Positions 8,647-17,612 of a stretch of DNA of 64,000 nt are shown one piece after another. The first letter of the stretch is position 1; each line of letters begins with the position of its first letter. The stretch is from Aestuariibacter sp. GS-14 (lineage in GTDB: Bacteria; Pseudomonadota; Gammaproteobacteria; Enterobacterales; Alteromonadaceae), in NCBI RefSeq assembly GCF_006494365.1, contig NZ_VHIP01000001.1:558001-622000 (forward strand), written 5' to 3'. Position numbers and translations under genes: made by a program. Below the pieces are notes generated by a model that worked only from the letters and a program-made list of their open reading frames with translations, was not told where the DNA came from and ran no database searches.

Positions 8647-11574
8647 ATGAAAACCAAACACATATTCAAACCCGCCATTTTGTCATTGGCTGTCGCGTCT
8701 GCCATGTATGCAGGCCAGACATTTGCTCAAGAAGCTGATGGTGCAACTGATCAAAACGTAGAAGTCATCGCGGTTAAAGGTATCCGCGGCTCACTGATGC
8801 GCGCTCAGGCGATCAAGATGGACAACACATCAATCGTCGAAGCGATTTCTGCCGAAGATATCGGTAAATTGCCAGACTCATCAATCGCGGAATCACTGGC
8901 GCGTCTGCCTGGTTTAGCGGGTGAGCGTGTTGGTGGTCGTACGTCAGGTATCTCTGTACGTGGTTTCAAAGAAGACTTTACAGGTACGTCATTAAACGGT
9001 CGTGAACTGATTGGTATCGGCGACAACCGCGGCGTAGAATACGATTTATATCCGTCAGAAATCATGACGGGCGCAACCATTTTCAAAACCACTGAAGCTA
9101 CTCTGATGGTTCAGGGTATCGGCGGTACAGTAGACTTACAAACCGTTCGCCCATTGTCAGCAGAAGAATCGCTGACCTTTACTGGCGTATATGAAATGGG
9201 TGGCAACGACTCTGACAACCCAGAGTTTGACAACACAGGTAAGCGTTATGCGCTGTCTTTTGTTGAGAAGTTTGCAGACGACACCATTGGTATCGCCGTA
9301 GCACTGGCAACCACCGAGTCTCCACGTAACGAACGTAAATACGGTGTATGGGGCTACAACGCCAACGATGCAGGCCAAATCCTGCCTTCAGGTCTGGACA
9401 CGCAGGCAATCAGCCGCTCACTGGACCGCGATACGATTTCTGCCATCCTGCAATTCCGTCCTACCGATAGTCTGGACATCGTTGTTGATGCACTGAGCAT
9501 CGACTATTCTGACTCAGGTGTGATCCGTGGCTTCATCGAACCCTTTAACGCAGATCCGGCGTCACTGTCTGGAAGCGGTTTTAACACTTCTGGTACTCAA
9601 GTAGGTGCAAACCCGGTTTTACGTACCGATCCGGCGCAAAAAGACGGCGAACTGCAAAGCTTTGGTTTGAACGTTAAATACAACATCGACGACAATTGGT
9701 CTGTGATGTTGGATGCAGCGAACAGCCAGTCTAAAAAACGTGACCTGCGCGGTGAATCTTATGCTGGTTTAGCACGTAACGGCGCAATCAATACTTTTGG
9801 TACTCGTGACTTCCAGATGAGTGCTGACGGTGTAACCTTTACTGATAGCACAGGTTTGGGCGCATTTGCTGACGCTTCGTTACTGCAACTTACTGGTCCA
9901 CAACAATGGGGTGGTGGTATGGCGAATATCGCCGACCAGTTTACTTCTACAGTGAACACCGTGTTTACGGATGCCGACGGCAATCCAATCCCGTTCAGCT
10001 ACCTGAACGCGCAAGACGGCTTCCTGAACTATGCTGACTTCGAAGAAGAACTGACTACAGTTCGTTTAGAAACAGAAGGCCTGGTTGAATGGGGCATCAT
10101 CAATAAAGCAACCTTTGGTGTGTACTATAGCGACCGCTATAAAATGAAAGACAACAAAGGCTTCTTCGCGACTGCGTCGTCTTACCCCTACTCTGAAGCT
10201 ATCCCTAGCCAGTATCTGTACAACGGCCTGGCTGATCTGACCTGGGCTGGATTAGGCATGGTTGTAGCGTATGATGGCTTTGCCCCTTACCGCGATGGCG
10301 AATACACACTGAACGATGCGGGCTTACTTGAGCCAGATCGTCTGGGTGATAGCTACGAAGTAAACGAAGAAGTTACCACGCTGTACGCTAAATTCGACTT
10401 TGAAACCGAATTAAGCGGCTTCCCAGTTGTAGGTAACATTGGTGCGCAGTACGTAGACACCGACCAGTCTTCAACCGGTTACCTGGGCATAGTAGGTTCT
10501 AACTATGCCGTATGTGACGACGACAACAATGGCGTTGTTGACGCAGATTGCGTATTGTCAGGCGGCGATTCTTACAGCCACTTCCTGCCAAGCCTGAACA
10601 TCAGTGTGGAAGTAGACGACAACCGCTTCGTGCGTTTTGCAGCGAATAAGACCATTAGCCGTGCACGTGTAGACCAAATGAAAGCGTCTGGTTTCGTTAA
10701 GTTCGACCAAAACATCGACCTGATTGCGATCCCTAATTCGGAAGCAGCCGTAGAACAGTACGGTACACCATGGTCTAAATTCCAGGGTAACCCTACTCTG
10801 CGTCCGCTTGAAGCGAATAACTTTGACCTGTCATTTGAAAATTACTTCGAAGACGAAGGTTATGTGTCGCTGGCGTTGTTCTACAAAGACCTGGTTAACT
10901 GGACTGACGATGCGCGTGATCTGATTAACTTCCTGAATGATGAAACGAATGATGGTGCAAACTACTTCATTCCTGGTTTCCACGACCGTATCATTCAAAC
11001 AACCGGTTTGTATGGTCCGGCTAACGTTGCGTACGAAGCGGGTGACCTGGCTACACCACCAGATTATGGTTACTTCTCGTACTTCCAGGACGGTCTGAAA
11101 GGTTCGGTGAAAGGCGCAGAATTAACAGCAAACATTCCATTGGGTTCATTCGTTGACGCCCTGGAAGGCTTTGGTATTGCTGGCTCTGCAACCTTCATTG
11201 ATGCAGAACTGGATAACGGTAACCCAATCCCAGGTCAGTCTGACGAAGTATTCTCGATTACTGCCTACTATGAAATGGACGGTTTTGAGATTCGTGTAGC
11301 AGCAACAGACCGTTCTGAGTTCACCACTTACCAGCGTGGTGGTTCGAACAAGATTGATACGGCAACTCGTGCGCCTATTACTCAGATCGACGCGCAAATC
11401 AGCTACGACTTTGAAGGCAGTGGCATTGAGTACCTGGAAGGTCTGCGTATTTCATTGCAAGGTGTTAACCTGACCGATGAGAAAGAAGAAACCATCGACA
11501 GCAACGGTATCGTTACCTTGCGCCGTGAGTTTGGTCCTTCTTACATGCTGAACTTCAACTACTCGTTCTACTAA
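8647..11574 (+). CDS. TonB-dependent outer-membrane receptor
   Basis: 975-residue outer-membrane receptor for active uptake driven by TonB-ExbBD. It has a signal peptide (cleavage likely after Ala27, QTFA-QE), a TonB-box-like stretch (EVIAVKG, near 38-46), a plug domain (IVEAISAEDIGKLPDSSIAESLARLPG ... GISVRGF) and a long beta-barrel ending in the aromatic NYSFY typical of outer-membrane insertion. The plug wording matches the large TonB receptor class of Alteromonadales, Caulobacterales and Xanthomonas that is often linked to carbohydrate utilisation. Two tryptophan-halogenase-like genes follow and a LacI regulator is nearby, a recurring arrangement for sugar loci in this group. The substrate cannot be deduced. 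A strong terminator follows. Confidence 0.93.
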   Translation: MKTKHIFKPAILSLAVASAMYAGQTFAQEADGATDQNVEVIAVKGIRGSLMRAQAIKMDNTSIVEAISAEDIGKLPDSSIAESLARLPGLAGERVGGRTSGISVRGFKEDFTGTSLNGRELIGIGDNRGVEYDLYPSEIMTGATIFKTTEATLMVQGIGGTVDLQTVRPLSAEESLTFTGVYEMGGNDSDNPEFDNTGKRYALSFVEKFADDTIGIAVALATTESPRNERKYGVWGYNANDAGQILPSGLDTQAISRSLDRDTISAILQFRPTDSLDIVVDALSIDYSDSGVIRGFIEPFNADPASLSGSGFNTSGTQVGANPVLRTDPAQKDGELQSFGLNVKYNIDDNWSVMLDAANSQSKKRDLRGESYAGLARNGAINTFGTRDFQMSADGVTFTDSTGLGAFADASLLQLTGPQQWGGGMANIADQFTSTVNTVFTDADGNPIPFSYLNAQDGFLNYADFEEELTTVRLETEGLVEWGIINKATFGVYYSDRYKMKDNKGFFATASSYPYSEAIPSQYLYNGLADLTWAGLGMVVAYDGFAPYRDGEYTLNDAGLLEPDRLGDSYEVNEEVTTLYAKFDFETELSGFPVVGNIGAQYVDTDQSSTGYLGIVGSNYAVCDDDNNGVVDADCVLSGGDSYSHFLPSLNISVEVDDNRFVRFAANKTISRARVDQMKASGFVKFDQNIDLIAIPNSEAAVEQYGTPWSKFQGNPTLRPLEANNFDLSFENYFEDEGYVSLALFYKDLVNWTDDARDLINFLNDETNDGANYFIPGFHDRIIQTTGLYGPANVAYEAGDLATPPDYGYFSYFQDGLKGSVKGAELTANIPLGSFVDALEGFGIAGSATFIDAELDNGNPIPGQSDEVFSITAYYEMDGFEIRVAATDRSEFTTYQRGGSNKIDTATRAPITQIDAQISYDFEGSGIEYLEGLRISLQGVNLTDEKEETIDSNGIVTLRREFGPSYMLNFNYSFY

Positions 11575-11586
11575 GTTATACCTCAG

Positions 11587-11619
11587 GCCCTGCGGCGCTC
11601 GCCGCAGGGCTTTATTTTT
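11587..11619 (+). terminator. Rho-independent terminator after the TonB receptor gene
   Basis: Perfect 10-bp stem GCCCTGCGGC (11587-11596) with GCCGCAGGGC (11601-11610), 4-nt loop, then TTTATTTTT. Confidence 0.92.
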
Positions 11620-11732
11620 CTGCACGATTCATTTTGCTTTTCACCCTTATTTCGCTAGAGTCAAAAGCACAGTGAATTTATCTGTGCACCAACACAGATA
11701 CCGTTATCGATTTACGTAATACAGGAATACCC

Positions 11733-13220
11733 ATGCCGCAACCTATTCAAAACGTGGTTATTGCAGGTGGTGGAACGGCCGGTTGGATGACCGCCGCATT
11801 GCTTCGCAAAGTTCTCTCTCCTGCCGTTCGTATTGAACTGGTGGAATCAGAGCAGATTGGCATTGTAGGAGTGGGCGAAGCAACTATCCCACCTATTCAG
11901 GTGTTCAATAATTTTCTGGGTATCGACGAACGCGAATTTTTACGCGACACCCACGCCACCATTAAGCTCGCCATTAAGTTCGAAAACTGGAAAACCCACG
12001 GCGACAGCTACTACCACACCTTTGGCGCACCAGGCACTACCATGGGGTTTTGTAGCTTCCATCACTACTGGCTAAAAGCGCAACAGACCGGGCTAAGCCA
12101 GTCACTGTGGGATTTCGACCTGAATTACCTGAGCTGTGAGCAAGGCAGGTTCAACAAGATCAATACGCCCAACCCACTCTATGAAATGCAGTATGCCTAT
12201 CACTTTGATTCTGCGTTATACGGTCAGTTTTTGCGGAAAAAGGCCGAGCAGGCCGGTGTAGTGCGCACCGAGGGTATCATCGAACACGTGCAGCAGGACC
12301 CGGCTACCGGATATATTACGGCATTGCAACTTACCAGCGGTAAACAGGTTCAGGGCGATTTATTTATCGACTGCACCGGTTTGCGGGGATTACTCATTCA
12401 ACAAGCACTGGGAGTGGGTTATGACGATTACAGTCACTGGCTACCCGCTGACAGCGCACAGGCAGTACCGAGTGAACGCTTTACCAGCACGCTGCCCTAT
12501 ACGCGCAGTATTGCACATAAGGTAGGCTGGCAGTGGCGCATACCGCTTACGCACCGCAATGGTAATGGCATTGTCTACTCCTCGCAGTACCTCAGTGATG
12601 ATCAGGCCACAGAGACCTTGCTGAATAATTTAGACACCAAGGCACTGGATACGCCGCGTACCATCCGCTTTAAGACGGGTCGCACTGCACAGCAATGGTG
12701 TAAAAACGTTGTGGCCATTGGTTTGTCGAGTGGATTTTTAGAACCCTTGGAGTCTACCAGTATTCACCTGATCCAGTCTGGCATTATCCGCCTGATGAAG
12801 ATGTTCCCGAATAACGGTATATCTCAGGCAATGACCGATCTTTATAACACCGAGTCCAAAGACGAATTTGAAACGATTCGCGATTTTATTATTTTGCACT
12901 ATCACGTCAATCAGCGCGACGATTCAGACTTCTGGCGGGATATGCGCACCATGTCCATTCCTGACAGACTCGCGCAAAAAATTGCTGCGTTCGAAGAAAC
13001 AGCTGCCATATTTAATGAAAAGAATGACATTTTCCGCGATGCGTCCTGGGTGCAAGTGATGATGGGACAAGGGCTCTCGCCACGTGACTATCATCCTGCC
13101 GCAGATGCAATGGACAACGCGCAGCTCATGGCTGCTATGAGTCAGATTTACCAGGCAAAACAACAGCCGCTCGACAAACTGTTGAGTCACGACGAATTTT
13201 TGCAGCGGTATACCGCATGA
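11733..13220 (+). CDS. Tryptophan halogenase-like flavoprotein, first of a pair
   Basis: 495 residues, the usual length of flavin-dependent tryptophan halogenases. Visible: FAD-binding GGGTAGW (residues 12-18), the halogenase signature WxWxIP (Trp266-Gln-Trp268-Arg-Ile270-Pro271) and the conserved lysine Lys78 in ATIKLAIKFENW, equivalent to the catalytic lysine of PrnA. The true substrate is probably not free tryptophan: members of this family beside TonB receptors in marine and plant-associated bacteria have no proven product, and no natural-product genes are near. RBS AGGA precedes the ATG. It overlaps the next gene by four bases (ATGA), so the two are translated together. Confidence 0.88.
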   Translation: MPQPIQNVVIAGGGTAGWMTAALLRKVLSPAVRIELVESEQIGIVGVGEATIPPIQVFNNFLGIDEREFLRDTHATIKLAIKFENWKTHGDSYYHTFGAPGTTMGFCSFHHYWLKAQQTGLSQSLWDFDLNYLSCEQGRFNKINTPNPLYEMQYAYHFDSALYGQFLRKKAEQAGVVRTEGIIEHVQQDPATGYITALQLTSGKQVQGDLFIDCTGLRGLLIQQALGVGYDDYSHWLPADSAQAVPSERFTSTLPYTRSIAHKVGWQWRIPLTHRNGNGIVYSSQYLSDDQATETLLNNLDTKALDTPRTIRFKTGRTAQQWCKNVVAIGLSSGFLEPLESTSIHLIQSGIIRLMKMFPNNGISQAMTDLYNTESKDEFETIRDFIILHYHVNQRDDSDFWRDMRTMSIPDRLAQKIAAFEETAAIFNEKNDIFRDASWVQVMMGQGLSPRDYHPAADAMDNAQLMAAMSQIYQAKQQPLDKLLSHDEFLQRYTA

Positions 13221-14692
13221 GTGAGCAACCATTAAACATTGTTATTGTAGGTGGTGGTACCGCCGGGTGGATGACGGCCAACCTGCTGGCTAAGCGCTGG
13301 CAACACAAAGCCGTGAAGATCACATTAGTAGAGTCACCCGATATCGGGATTATTGGTGTGGGCGAAGGCTCAACGCCCACCTTAAAGCGCTTTTTTGACG
13401 ACATGCAAATTGCCGAATCAGACTGGATGCCGGCCTGTAATGCAACGTATAAAGTAAGCATTCGGTTTGATGGCTGGAGTCCTGAGTCGGGCGTGAACAG
13501 CTATGCCCATCCATTTATCGGGCAACTGGATACCTTTAGTGAGCGCGCATTTTACGTAAACTGTATGACCCGTCGTCTGGGGTTGGATGTGAATGTAAAG
13601 CCCGAGGATTTTTTGTTTAATGGTTGGCTGGCCAATTATTACCGTTCCCCCAAAACGCCGGCTAACTTCCCCTTTCGCATTGAATACGGTTACCATTTTG
13701 ATTCCGGGCTATTGGGTGGATTTCTGCAGCGGTATGCACAAACCCAGGGCGTTACCCATAAAGCGTTGAAAATCACCGGCGTAAAATACCACCCTAGCGG
13801 CGACATTAAGGAACTTCACACCGCAGAAGGGCAAACCATTCAGGGCGATGTATTTATTGACTGCTCTGGATTCAGGAGTTTATTGCTACAACAAACCCTG
13901 AAAGTACCGTTTCAGTCGTTTGGTAATAACCTGTTTAACGATTCGGCCGTAGTCTGCGCAACAGCGCCATTAACCCCGCTACCCGTAGAGACGCGTTCAA
14001 CGGCGTTGTCTGCTGGCTGGGCATGGCAAATTCCCCTGACTAATCGCACTGGGAATGGCTATGTATACAGTTCAGCGTATCTGGACCCGGAACAGGCAGA
14101 AGCGGAATTATGCAAACACCTGGGCCTGAACCGCGAAAACACGCAAATACGCCATTTAAAAATGAATGTGGGTCAGGTGAGCGAACACTGGTTTAAAAAC
14201 TGTGTGGCAGTTGGACTTGCTCAGGGCTTTATTGAGCCGCTGGAGGCGACGGCATTGCATTTGGTTCAAACCAGTGTAGAAATTTTTATGGATCACTACG
14301 AAAAAGGCGGATTCAGCGACCAGTACCGCCATGCTTACAACGCAGTGATAAGGGAACGATTTGAGCGGGTTCGCGACTACATAGTGGCCCACTACAAACT
14401 CAATACCCGCAATGATTCAGAGTACTGGCGGGCCAATCGAAACAACGAAGCATTGTCGGAATCACTATTACAATTGTTGGATGTCTGGTTCAGACGCGGG
14501 GATCTACAACAGGAAATTCAACGTCAGAAACTTGATTCACACTTTGGTGCAACATCGTGGCACTGTTTGCTGGCGGGCTACGGGGCATTCCCACGACTTG
14601 CTGCAAATCAGCCGAATACGGGTGACTTATATAAAGAACATAACCTGGAAACGTTTTTTTCAGGGTGTTTGCTGAACTTCGCGGCGCAATAA
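13217..14692 (+). CDS. Tryptophan halogenase-like flavoprotein, second of a pair
   Basis: 491 residues, paralogous to the previous gene. It keeps the FAD motif GGGTAGW (12-18), the lysine (Lys79 in ATYKVSIRF) and the WxWxIP signature (GWAWQIPLTNRTGNGYVYSS). Both copies therefore look catalytically intact in the motifs that can be checked by eye. Start codon ATG lies within the stop of the upstream gene (ATGA overlap). A reduced-flavin supply partner is not encoded beside it. As for the first copy, the halogenated substrate, if any, is unknown. Confidence 0.87.
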   Translation: MSEQPLNIVIVGGGTAGWMTANLLAKRWQHKAVKITLVESPDIGIIGVGEGSTPTLKRFFDDMQIAESDWMPACNATYKVSIRFDGWSPESGVNSYAHPFIGQLDTFSERAFYVNCMTRRLGLDVNVKPEDFLFNGWLANYYRSPKTPANFPFRIEYGYHFDSGLLGGFLQRYAQTQGVTHKALKITGVKYHPSGDIKELHTAEGQTIQGDVFIDCSGFRSLLLQQTLKVPFQSFGNNLFNDSAVVCATAPLTPLPVETRSTALSAGWAWQIPLTNRTGNGYVYSSAYLDPEQAEAELCKHLGLNRENTQIRHLKMNVGQVSEHWFKNCVAVGLAQGFIEPLEATALHLVQTSVEIFMDHYEKGGFSDQYRHAYNAVIRERFERVRDYIVAHYKLNTRNDSEYWRANRNNEALSESLLQLLDVWFRRGDLQQEIQRQKLDSHFGATSWHCLLAGYGAFPRLAANQPNTGDLYKEHNLETFFSGCLLNFAAQ

Positions 14693-14759
14693 ATACAAGC
14701 AGATAGCTGATGCAGATGGCAGATGCGGGGTAAACGGGCATTGAAATACCCGTTTCACT

Positions 14760-15782
14760 CTAGCCCAGCGTTTCGCCTAATTTGATTTCATACGGCAGTG
14801 ACATCGACTGGTTTTCACCGCTTAATAGCAATCTGGCCGCTTGCATGCCTTTCTCAACACTGGACTGACATACGGTAGCCAGGTACGGACGTGTACGTGA
14901 TGCTTCTTCTATGCCGTCGAAGCCTGTGATTTTCAATTCACCCGGTACATCAATCCCCATCGACATGGCGCATTGCAGTAATTCCAATGCAATAATGTCA
15001 CTCATACACAATATAACGTTTGGACGCGGTTGACTGTATAACACTTCTTTAGCGGCCTGAATGGCATAGACACCCGCGTTTTCCGGCAGATTCCATATCC
15101 AGTCTGAATCCACTTTTATATCCAGTTCTTTTAACGCCTGTGAATACCCATCCAACCGGCGGTGGGTAATCGACGATTCAGCATCCAGTAGCGGACTGTT
15201 ATAAATTCGGCAGGTGCTGGGAGAATCAATAAGTCGCAAGCCCAGTATAGCAACATGGTCGCCCTTGCTTAACGCAGCCTTCGCTATTTCGTAGCTGGCC
15301 TGTTCATTGTCGATGTTGATTGCCGGACGCCCCTCAAGGTTAAAGTCTACGGTAACCACAGGTTTACTTTGTTGATTGAGTTGTTGCGACAAACCAGGAT
15401 TTCGCGGTGCACCGTAACAGATAAACCCATCTACAAAATCCACAACATCGGCAATAGATTCCGAGTCTCCGGCATACAATAAAAGGTGCTTTTGATTTTC
15501 GCGCAATACCCGTGACACACCCTGTATAAAGGTACTGGCAACCGGATCGGTCACCATGTAATCCAGACTATCCGCCAAAACAAGTGCCACGATATTGGAT
15601 TGTCCTTTTCGCAATATTTGCGCTGCACGATTCGGGCCGGTGTAACCAATCTTCTTGCAGGCATCCAGGATCTCAGCGCGTTTAACGGCCGAAAGCTGAT
15701 CAGGCCGGTTAAAGGCATTGGAAATCGTAGCGGTAGAAACGCCCAATTCTTTGGCGACATCTTTTAGCGTAAGCTTTTTCAT
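14760..15782 (-). CDS. LacI-family transcriptional regulator
   Basis: 340 residues. The N-terminal LacI helix-turn-helix and hinge are clear (LTLKDVAKELGVSTATISNAFNRPDQLS, then RAAQILRKGQSN), followed by a periplasmic-binding-protein-like effector domain (ALVLADSLDYMVTDPVASTFIQG ... ITGFDGIEEASRTRPYLATVCQ). Such regulators bind palindromes with a central CG and respond to sugars or nucleosides. The gene is convergent with the halogenase pair and probably controls the TonB receptor locus and itself; a LacI-like operator lies in its upstream region at 15942-15959. The ligand is unknown. Confidence 0.93.
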   Translation of the reverse strand: MKKLTLKDVAKELGVSTATISNAFNRPDQLSAVKRAEILDACKKIGYTGPNRAAQILRKGQSNIVALVLADSLDYMVTDPVASTFIQGVSRVLRENQKHLLLYAGDSESIADVVDFVDGFICYGAPRNPGLSQQLNQQSKPVVTVDFNLEGRPAINIDNEQASYEIAKAALSKGDHVAILGLRLIDSPSTCRIYNSPLLDAESSITHRRLDGYSQALKELDIKVDSDWIWNLPENAGVYAIQAAKEVLYSQPRPNVILCMSDIIALELLQCAMSMGIDVPGELKITGFDGIEEASRTRPYLATVCQSSVEKGMQAARLLLSGENQSMSLPYEIKLGETLG

Positions 15783-15941
15783 AGCAACTGCACTGTTCTT
15801 GAATTTTTATAGTTGTGCCTACTTCGAGCGATAGGCTGCCAAAGAGTAGACCTTCTTAATCAATTTAAGTTTAACTTATTTTTAAAAAAATATTAGCATA
15901 AAACAACATCTTAAAAAGCTAAATCGTTTAACTTTTTCGAT

Positions 15942-15959
15942 ATTGAAAGCGTTTGCAAT
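15942..15959. promoter_or_regulatory. LacI-type operator candidate
   Basis: ATTGAAAGCGTTTGCAAT is an imperfect palindrome with the central CG and the AA..CG..TT pattern typical of LacI-family operators. It is 160 bp upstream of the LacI-family gene, in the gap between that gene and upp, so autoregulation is the simplest reading. Confidence 0.5.
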
Positions 15960-16012
15960 TGGTTAAATTTAAAACAAGATTAAGAACAGTAAGTTAGCTG
16001 AATAACACACAA

Positions 16013-16642
16013 TTAGCGGGTGCCAAATATCTTGTCTCCGGCATCTCCCAGTCCGGGCAGAATATACCCTTTCTCATTCAGTCGCTCGTCAATGGCTGCG
16101 GTAAAAATATCAACATCCGGATGCGCGTCGGCAACCGCTTTAATCCCTTCCGGAGCAGACACTAAAAACAATCCCATTATGTTTTTACAGCCTTTGGCTT
16201 TTAACAAATCAATGGTGGCGATTAAGGTGCCACCAGTTGCCAGCATGGGATCAACAATTAACGCGGTGCGTTTATCGATATGTTTAACGACTTTGTCAAA
16301 GTAAGCTACCGGCTGCAGGGTTTCTTCATCGCGGTATAAACCCACCACGCTAATTTTTGCATTGGGAATGAGGTTTAGTACCCCATCAAGCATACCCAGT
16401 CCGGCGCGAAGAATAGGGACTATGGTAATTTTTTTACCTTTAATACTCTGTACTTTAAGGGGTTTTCCTGTCCAACCAGTAATCTCTACGGTTTCGGTGG
16501 GAAGGTGGCGCGTGGCTTCGTAGGTTAACAAGTTACCAATTTCACCCGCCAATTCGCGAAAATCCTTGCTGCTAATCCGTGCTTCACGCATCAGGCCAAT
16601 TTTATGTTGGATCAACGGGTGACGAATTTCGTGAATAGCCAT
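16013..16642 (-). CDS. upp: Uracil phosphoribosyltransferase
   Basis: Converts uracil and PRPP to UMP in pyrimidine salvage. 209 residues, matching the E. coli enzyme in length. The PRPP-binding loop is visible as [22 protein letters not shown], and the N-terminal [21 protein letters not shown] and C-terminal [16 protein letters not shown] blocks are characteristic. The gene stands alone here; no uracil permease gene is adjacent. Confidence 0.97.
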   Translation of the reverse strand: MAIHEIRHPLIQHKIGLMREARISSKDFRELAGEIGNLLTYEATRHLPTETVEITGWTGKPLKVQSIKGKKITIVPILRAGLGMLDGVLNLIPNAKISVVGLYRDEETLQPVAYFDKVVKHIDKRTALIVDPMLATGGTLIATIDLLKAKGCKNIMGLFLVSAPEGIKAVADAHPDVDIFTAAIDERLNEKGYILPGLGDAGDKIFGTR

Positions 16643-16732
16643 ATCAAGATCATCCTTTGGTAACAGAGTATCACAGCCAAACTATACCTTAGTGACGCAT
16701 CCAGGAAAAGCAACGCTGAGGTGATCTCCTGA

Positions 16733-17278
16733 CTACGATCTTGAAAGCACAACGCGCTCACTGTGTTGCGCAAAGACTTTACGCATTATTTCAAGCGACT
16801 GCCCGTCGCGAAGATTGATGATAACAGCATACTGCTTGTTTCGAATTGCCTCGCGAACCACGTCAATTATCTCTGTCTCGTCGGGACGTAAACGAAGTAA
16901 GCCGGCAACAAATAAGCCAATGAAAACACAGGGGCTTATCGCTGCAATACTGATACCCAGAGAGTGAGCCTGGGCAAAATGCGGCCCAAACGCTACCAGC
17001 ATGTAAGCGATGGCCACGCCAATAAGCAAGCCAGCCCCACCCAATATGAGGCGCGAATAAAGCATCATCTTACCCAGTGCTTTGCTTTCGCTTTCCAACA
17101 GGCGATTGAACTGCCCATCATGAGGTGTAACAACAGTGATTTGTTGCGTTGTTAAGTCTGTCTTTTGGAGCACGTCGCCAATTGCACTTTGGGCACTGTT
17201 GTATTCAGAAAAAATAGAAGCCAATTGTGCATGTGACTGGCCAGTTACATCCGACCTTATACAGGGTTGATTTGGCAT
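16733..17278 (-). CDS. Two-helix membrane protein of unknown function
   Basis: 181 residues with two hydrophobic helices (about 72-93 and 103-126) between an N-terminal soluble part of 70 residues and a C-terminal soluble tail. The N-terminal part has QITVVTPHDGQFNRLLESESKALGKMM and the tail has IIDVVREAIRNKQYAVIINLRDGQSL, an alpha/beta-like pattern. GGAG nine bases before the ATG supports the start. Family not recognised. Confidence 0.65.
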   Translation of the reverse strand: MPNQPCIRSDVTGQSHAQLASIFSEYNSAQSAIGDVLQKTDLTTQQITVVTPHDGQFNRLLESESKALGKMMLYSRLILGGAGLLIGVAIAYMLVAFGPHFAQAHSLGISIAAISPCVFIGLFVAGLLRLRPDETEIIDVVREAIRNKQYAVIINLRDGQSLEIMRKVFAQHSERVVLSRS

Positions 17279-17333
17279 AAACGTTCACTCCTCAAACTAT
17301 CAACAAGTGTGGCAGATTATGTGACACACGAAG

Positions 17334-17358
17334 CACGAAAGTGACTGTCACTTTCGTG
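17334..17358. repeat. 25-bp perfect palindrome containing dispersed motif GTGACTGTCAC
   Basis: CACGAAA, GTGACTGTCAC, TTTCGTG: perfectly self-complementary around the central T at 17346. This is the leftmost copy of the motif in the window and shows its longest symmetric form, AAAGTGACTGTCACTTT. Confidence 0.8.
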
Positions 17359-17520
17359 TGTTGTGTACTTACAATCAAAGTTTGCGCCAAACATTTATAG
17401 CATTGATTTTATATACATTTTCCCCATCTCAAGCGTAACTAAACCACTAGTCTTCATGCTCGATAGCGCTATTTTTCGGGTTAGTCTGAAAAAATTACGC
17501 ATGCTTTCGGTGTTGACCCA

Positions 17521-17570
17521 AATTAAAACAAGTGTTTAAATTCAGCAAAATTTAAACACTTGTTTTAATT
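17521..17570. promoter_or_regulatory. Inverted repeat with perfect 22-bp arms upstream of fadE
   Basis: Arms 17521-17542 and 17549-17570 are perfectly complementary around a 6-nt loop, ending 42 bp before the fadE start codon. Each arm contains AAACAAGTGTTTAA, itself close to a palindrome and similar in shape to operators of TetR-type fatty-acid repressors such as PsrA. A double operator controlling fadE by acyl-CoA is a reasonable inference, not proven; there is no T run, so it is not a normal terminator. Confidence 0.55.
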
Positions 17571-17612
17571 TCTGCGAATTAATTTATTGCCCCTACACAT
17601 TAAGGAACCTCA

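Larger units (their letters stand above)
17279..17612. other. 334-bp intergenic region between divergent genes
   Basis: Non-coding. It contains a 25-bp perfect palindrome with one copy of the dispersed GTGACTGTCAC motif (17334-17358) and a large inverted repeat just before fadE (17521-17570). Nothing else can be named. Confidence 0.7.
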
